Shown: positions 61,389 through 64,000 of the stretch, piece by piece
Layout of the letters: every line of letters starts with the position of its first letter
Numbering within the stretch: the first letter of the stretch is position 1
From: Pyrus communis
Taxonomy: Eukaryota; Streptophyta; Magnoliopsida; Rosales; Rosaceae
Assembly (NCBI RefSeq): GCF_963583255.1
Contig: NC_084815.1
Coordinates: 9,905,724-9,969,723, forward strand
Length of the DNA stretch: 64,000 nucleotides
Direction of reading: 5' to 3'
Notes under the pieces: generated by a model
Database searches by the model: none
The model's input: the letters and a program-made list of their open reading frames with translations, nothing else
Told to the model about the DNA's origin: nothing
Position numbers and translations under genes: made by a program

Positions 61389-61610
61389 AGTCACCTACGT
61401 GACCTGTACGGCTACATCTAGAGCTCAAATCTCAATCTCAATATCTAAACCTGCCCACGAGTCGGAACCACCTAAAGTGGTCTGTACGACAAGCCTGGGT
61501 GTAACATATATATACGCTCTAGTGCTACGATCACGTGAAGGCTGTGCGAATAATCGCGGGTCACCTACGAGTCGGAACCACCTATCGTGGTCTGTACGAC
61601 AGGCCTATGC
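61389..61610 (-). repeat. Repeated block in the G LTR
   Basis: Three related segments, at about 61389, 61457 and 61567, share gtc.g/c.acctac..gacctgtacg-like order. The last two share cgagtcggaaccaccta and gtggtctgtacgaca, about 110 bases apart. Confidence 0.7.
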
Positions 61611-62277
61611 ACCTAGCTTGGATCCAAGCTGAGCGTATGGTGCGGGAGGTGAACAACACGTGAAGGACTGTGCCCTACTCTGGGCGGGAGCACTAACACC
61701 GGGGGTGCAGGTTATGAGCTCTCTAAGCATCTCTAACCACTATTTAATGCAATCGTTAAATAACGCTTACCTGGTACTTACCTATGCCTCCACAGCACCC
61801 ACATATAAATATGTATATGCATGCCACTACTAATGAATGTGATGATGCATAAACGTTAATAATAACATGCATGGCATAAGGCAAATAACCCTTTTAAATC
61901 AATTTCTGGGAATATAAATGTATATAGGTATATACGGAAAACAAAAGCCCACTCACTGGTATGTAGAAGGGTCGTAGCCCCCCTGTCTCGCGTGTGCACG
62001 CTCGTCCTCTGGGTACGTGTCACCTAAATGCGAAACAACTATAAAAACGTTAACTTTAAAGCACATAACCCGTTTCTCGTAATAACTTCTCATACATTGC
62101 TCAAAATGGACAAATGAATATACCAACGTGCTCTACACAACCTCAGGATCACAACCATATTTTTAAAATAATTTTTGGACCCCGCACGCGCCCCCACGCG
62201 CCAGCACAGGCACGGACCTACGCGCCCCCCACGCGCGGCCACGTGCCAGGCACACTGACGGTGTCAACAGACGCCGT

Positions 62278-62372
62278 CAGGAATATTCCGTTAAACTGAC
62301 GGAATATTCCGTCAAATCTAACCGGATACCGTCACTGCCGTTAGGAATATTCCGTCAAACTTGACGGAATAT
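62278..62372. repeat. Cluster of ggaatattcc palindromes in the G LTR
   Basis: Four copies of ggaatattcc or aggaatattccgt in about 95 bp. One is a perfect 18-base palindrome, TGACGGAATATTCCGTCA, at 62297-62314. Confidence 0.85.
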
Positions 62373-62875
62373 TCCCCTTTCTTCTCCGGCCTACCCTCGC
62401 CGGACTCTGGTCGCCGGAAACTGGGAAAAACTTTAAACTAACTATTCTCCTTCGTTTCTCAACCGTTTTCTATGATTCTTGGACCAAAAGAAAGCCCTAA
62501 ACTAGTAGAATCACGTTGGACCACTTTTAAAGGCTAAAAGTTACGCGATCATACCTGTCTCAAAACTCAAAAACCGGCCAACTTCGAACTAGGCCTTCCC
62601 GACGTCCAAATTCGTCCAACGAGCTACTCCGACGCTCCTTAGGACCTCACCAACACACCTACAAGCTTCAAATGTCCAAAAACTAAGTAAATTAATGTTG
62701 CATGAACAGTGCTCAAAACGGACCTCGCGATATCGACGTGAAAACGTCGAAGTTCTTACCTGAAAATGCTATGGTCGTGCTCGCCTCGACCTCACGAGTC
62801 GAATGGTGTCCTTAGTTTCCTCGATCTGTCACGGTTTGAGGGGTATATGTGTTGGTCCGTACGTTTTTAGGAAGA

Positions 62876-62960
62876 AGAAGAAGGGTAGAGGACTCGGGAG
62901 AGAGAGAAGACAGAGGGAGAGAGAGAAGGATAGTGTCTGTGTGTGTGTGGGAGTGTGTGA
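62876..62960. repeat. Purine-rich and GT microsatellites in the G LTR
   Basis: gaagaagaag, gagagagaag and gtgtgtgtgtgtg runs in succession. They may be transcribed as CT/CA runs in the G leader or 3' end. Confidence 0.8.
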
Positions 62961-63072
62961 GGTTCCAAACACATGCCACAACACAACAAACAACCAAAAC
63001 GTGACGAAAGCACACTAGGGGTAAAATTGTAATTTCATACGTACATTTCGGTATTTCCGGGACGGGATGTCA

Positions 63073-63090
63073 CAACCTTCCCACCTTAAA
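63073..63090 (-). other. Polypurine tract of element G
   Basis: Minus strand aaggtgggaaggttg directly before the LTR. Confidence 0.75.
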
Positions 63091-63131
63091 AGAATTTCGT
63101 CCCGAAATTCAAAACAACCAAATAACAACCC

Positions 63132-64000
63132 CTAGTGGTTAAAGAACAACCGGGGATACAAATCCCTCATCCGATCTTCTGTCTCCCACGTAGCTTCCTC
63201 AACTGAATGGTTCCTCCACAAAACCTTCACTAAATTCACTGTCTTGTTCCTCAAAACCTTCTCTTTCCAATCAATGATCGTCACCGGTTCCTCATCATAC
63301 GTCAGATCTGGGTTAATCTCAAGCGGTTGAGGAGGTATCACGTGAGATGGATCAGCAACATAGTGTCGGAGCATAGACACGTGAAAAACATTATGCACTC
63401 TAGCCAACTCCGGAGGCAACTCCAACCTGTAAGCTACCTCACCAACTCGTTCGGTGACCATGTATGGTCCGATGTACCTAGGACTCAGTTTCCCCTTCTT
63501 TCCGAACCGCACAACACCTCTCCACGGTGAAAGCTTCAGAAATACCCAATCTCCGACCTCATATGTTCTGTCCGTAGCACGCTGATCCGCTAGACTCTTC
63601 TGCCTGTCCTGAGCTGCTTTCAGGTTAGACTTAATCACCTGAACATTCTGAGTAGTCTCCTCGACAATCTCTGGACCCACTAAAACTCTTTCTCCAACCT
63701 CTGACCAACATAACGGTGTGCGACAAGCTCTGCCATACAAGGCCTCAAATGGCGCCATGCCAATGCTCGAATGAAAACTGTTGTTGTAAGCAAATTCCAT
63801 CAAATCCAATCTTTGATGCCAAGCGTCACCAAACTGCAACACCGAAGCTCGCAGCATATCCTCCAAGGTCTGAATAGTTCTCTCTGACTGTCCGTCTGTC
63901 TGTGGATGATACGCCGTGCTGTAAAGTAATCTCGTGCCCAAAGCTTCCTGGAAAGCTACCCAAAACTTCGACGTAAATCGTGGATCTCGATCCGAAACAA
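63132..64000 (-). CDS. Integrase C-terminus and chromodomain of element G (partial)
   Basis: The minus-strand frame is open to the window edge; the true start lies outside. Reading from the edge: SDRDPRF with the second catalytic Asp of integrase, then [17 protein letters not shown] with the catalytic Glu, then the GPY/F region ([15 protein letters not shown]) and [12 protein letters not shown], which typify gypsy integrase C-termini. The last 60 residues ([16 protein letters not shown]...[16 protein letters not shown]) match a chromodomain, which in this lineage directs insertion to heterochromatin by binding methylated histone H3. Stop at 63132-63134; no defect is seen in this part. Placement in Tekay/Del rests on the chromodomain form and LTR termini, judged by eye. 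Confidence 0.92.
   Translation of the reverse strand, partial: VSDRDPRFTSKFWVAFQEALGTRLLYSTAYHPQTDGQSERTIQTLEDMLRASVLQFGDAWHQRLDLMEFAYNNSFHSSIGMAPFEALYGRACRTPLCWSEVGERVLVGPEIVEETTQNVQVIKSNLKAAQDRQKSLADQRATDRTYEVGDWVFLKLSPWRGVVRFGKKGKLSPRYIGPYMVTERVGEVAYRLELPPELARVHNVFHVSMLRHYVADPSHVIPPQPLEINPDLTYDEEPVTIIDWKEKVLRNKTVNLVKVLWRNHSVEEATWETEDRMRDLYPRLFFNH

Larger units (their letters stand above)
60838..63072 (-). repeat. 3' LTR of element G
   Basis: On the minus strand it begins TGACATCCCG and ends GGGGTGTGTCA; 2235 bp. It includes two related blocks with agtcggaaccacct (about 61457-61500 and 61567-61610), a cluster of ggaatattcc palindromes (62278-62372), GC-rich cacgcgcccc repeats (about 62180-62245), and purine-rich and gtgtgtg microsatellites (62876-62960). 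No gene. Confidence 0.85.
60838..64000 (-). mobile_element. Element G: Tekay/Del-type chromovirus, 3' part
   Basis: 3' LTR 60838-63072, polypurine tract 63073-63090, and the end of pol with integrase and chromodomain to the window edge. It inserted into the F 5' LTR; the left flanking word is attaa. It has a different base composition and family from everything to its left. Confidence 0.88.

Noticed and set aside
62803..63018. 71-codon frame with a Lys/Arg-rich segment
   Set aside because: It is encoded by purine microsatellites in the G LTR.
60838..63072. Possible host gene in the GC-rich stretch near 62.2 kb
   Set aside because: The frames are short, the sequence is repeat-rich, and LTR termini and a polypurine tract bracket it as the G LTR.
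1..64000. tRNA-Asp gene at the repeated ggcgccgttgccgggga sites
   Set aside because: Only the 18-base complement of the tRNA 3' end is present, right next to an LTR each time; no cloverleaf surrounds it. These are primer-binding sites.

Overview
The window is a stretch of dicot plant heterochromatin made almost entirely of nested LTR retrotransposons. I see no host gene, host exon, tRNA, rRNA or CRISPR. Evidence for a plant: Ty3/gypsy gag-pol frames of plant type, primer-binding sites matching the 3' end of plant tRNA-Asp, LTRs of 1.7-2.8 kb, and a chromodomain-type gypsy element at the right edge. Rosaceae is a guess from recollection of similar elements and is not shown by the sequence.

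Two related Athila-like gypsy families make up nearly everything. Family 1 has LTRs starting TGATAGGAGC and ending TCTCGCATCA. Its members are element A (3205-18439, +), element H (38792-45395, +, partial), element F (45396-60837, -), a solo LTR (51405-53900) and two LTR pieces (34745-35415, 35983-36707). Family 2 has LTRs starting TGATAA and ending CATCAACA. Its members are B (644-26029, -), C (1-643 and 26035-28907, +, 3' part only), D (28908-34744, -, truncated) and D' (35710-38791, +, truncated). A third element, G (60838-64000, -), is a chromovirus of Tekay/Del type with its 3' LTR and the end of its integrase.

Nesting on the left: D was hit by C, C by B (5-bp duplication tttgg), and B by A. 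Nesting on the right: D' was hit by H, H by F, and F both by a family 1 element now reduced to a solo LTR (5-bp duplication atgcc) and by G. Between them lies a rearranged zone (32.2-38.8 kb) where D and D' form a nearly identical 2.4-kb inverted repeat around a spacer built from other fragments.

F keeps an uninterrupted 1838-residue gag-pol, but its LTRs and 3' region are broken. A, B and D each have a gag-pol frame with one nonsense codon. H has two single-base frameshifts.

The most interesting content is a gene carried by family 1 between pol and the 3' LTR on the opposite strand. It encodes a 225-residue coiled-coil protein (A: 11906-12583; F: 50782-51404 continued at 53906-53975). It has its own promoter-like upstream region with two CACGTG boxes and, in F, a TATA-like box. 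The module is bracketed by direct repeats of about 150 bp, and part of its promoter occurs a third time at 35440-35709. Family 1 and family 2 also share a second polypurine-like tract about 1.6 kb upstream of the true one.
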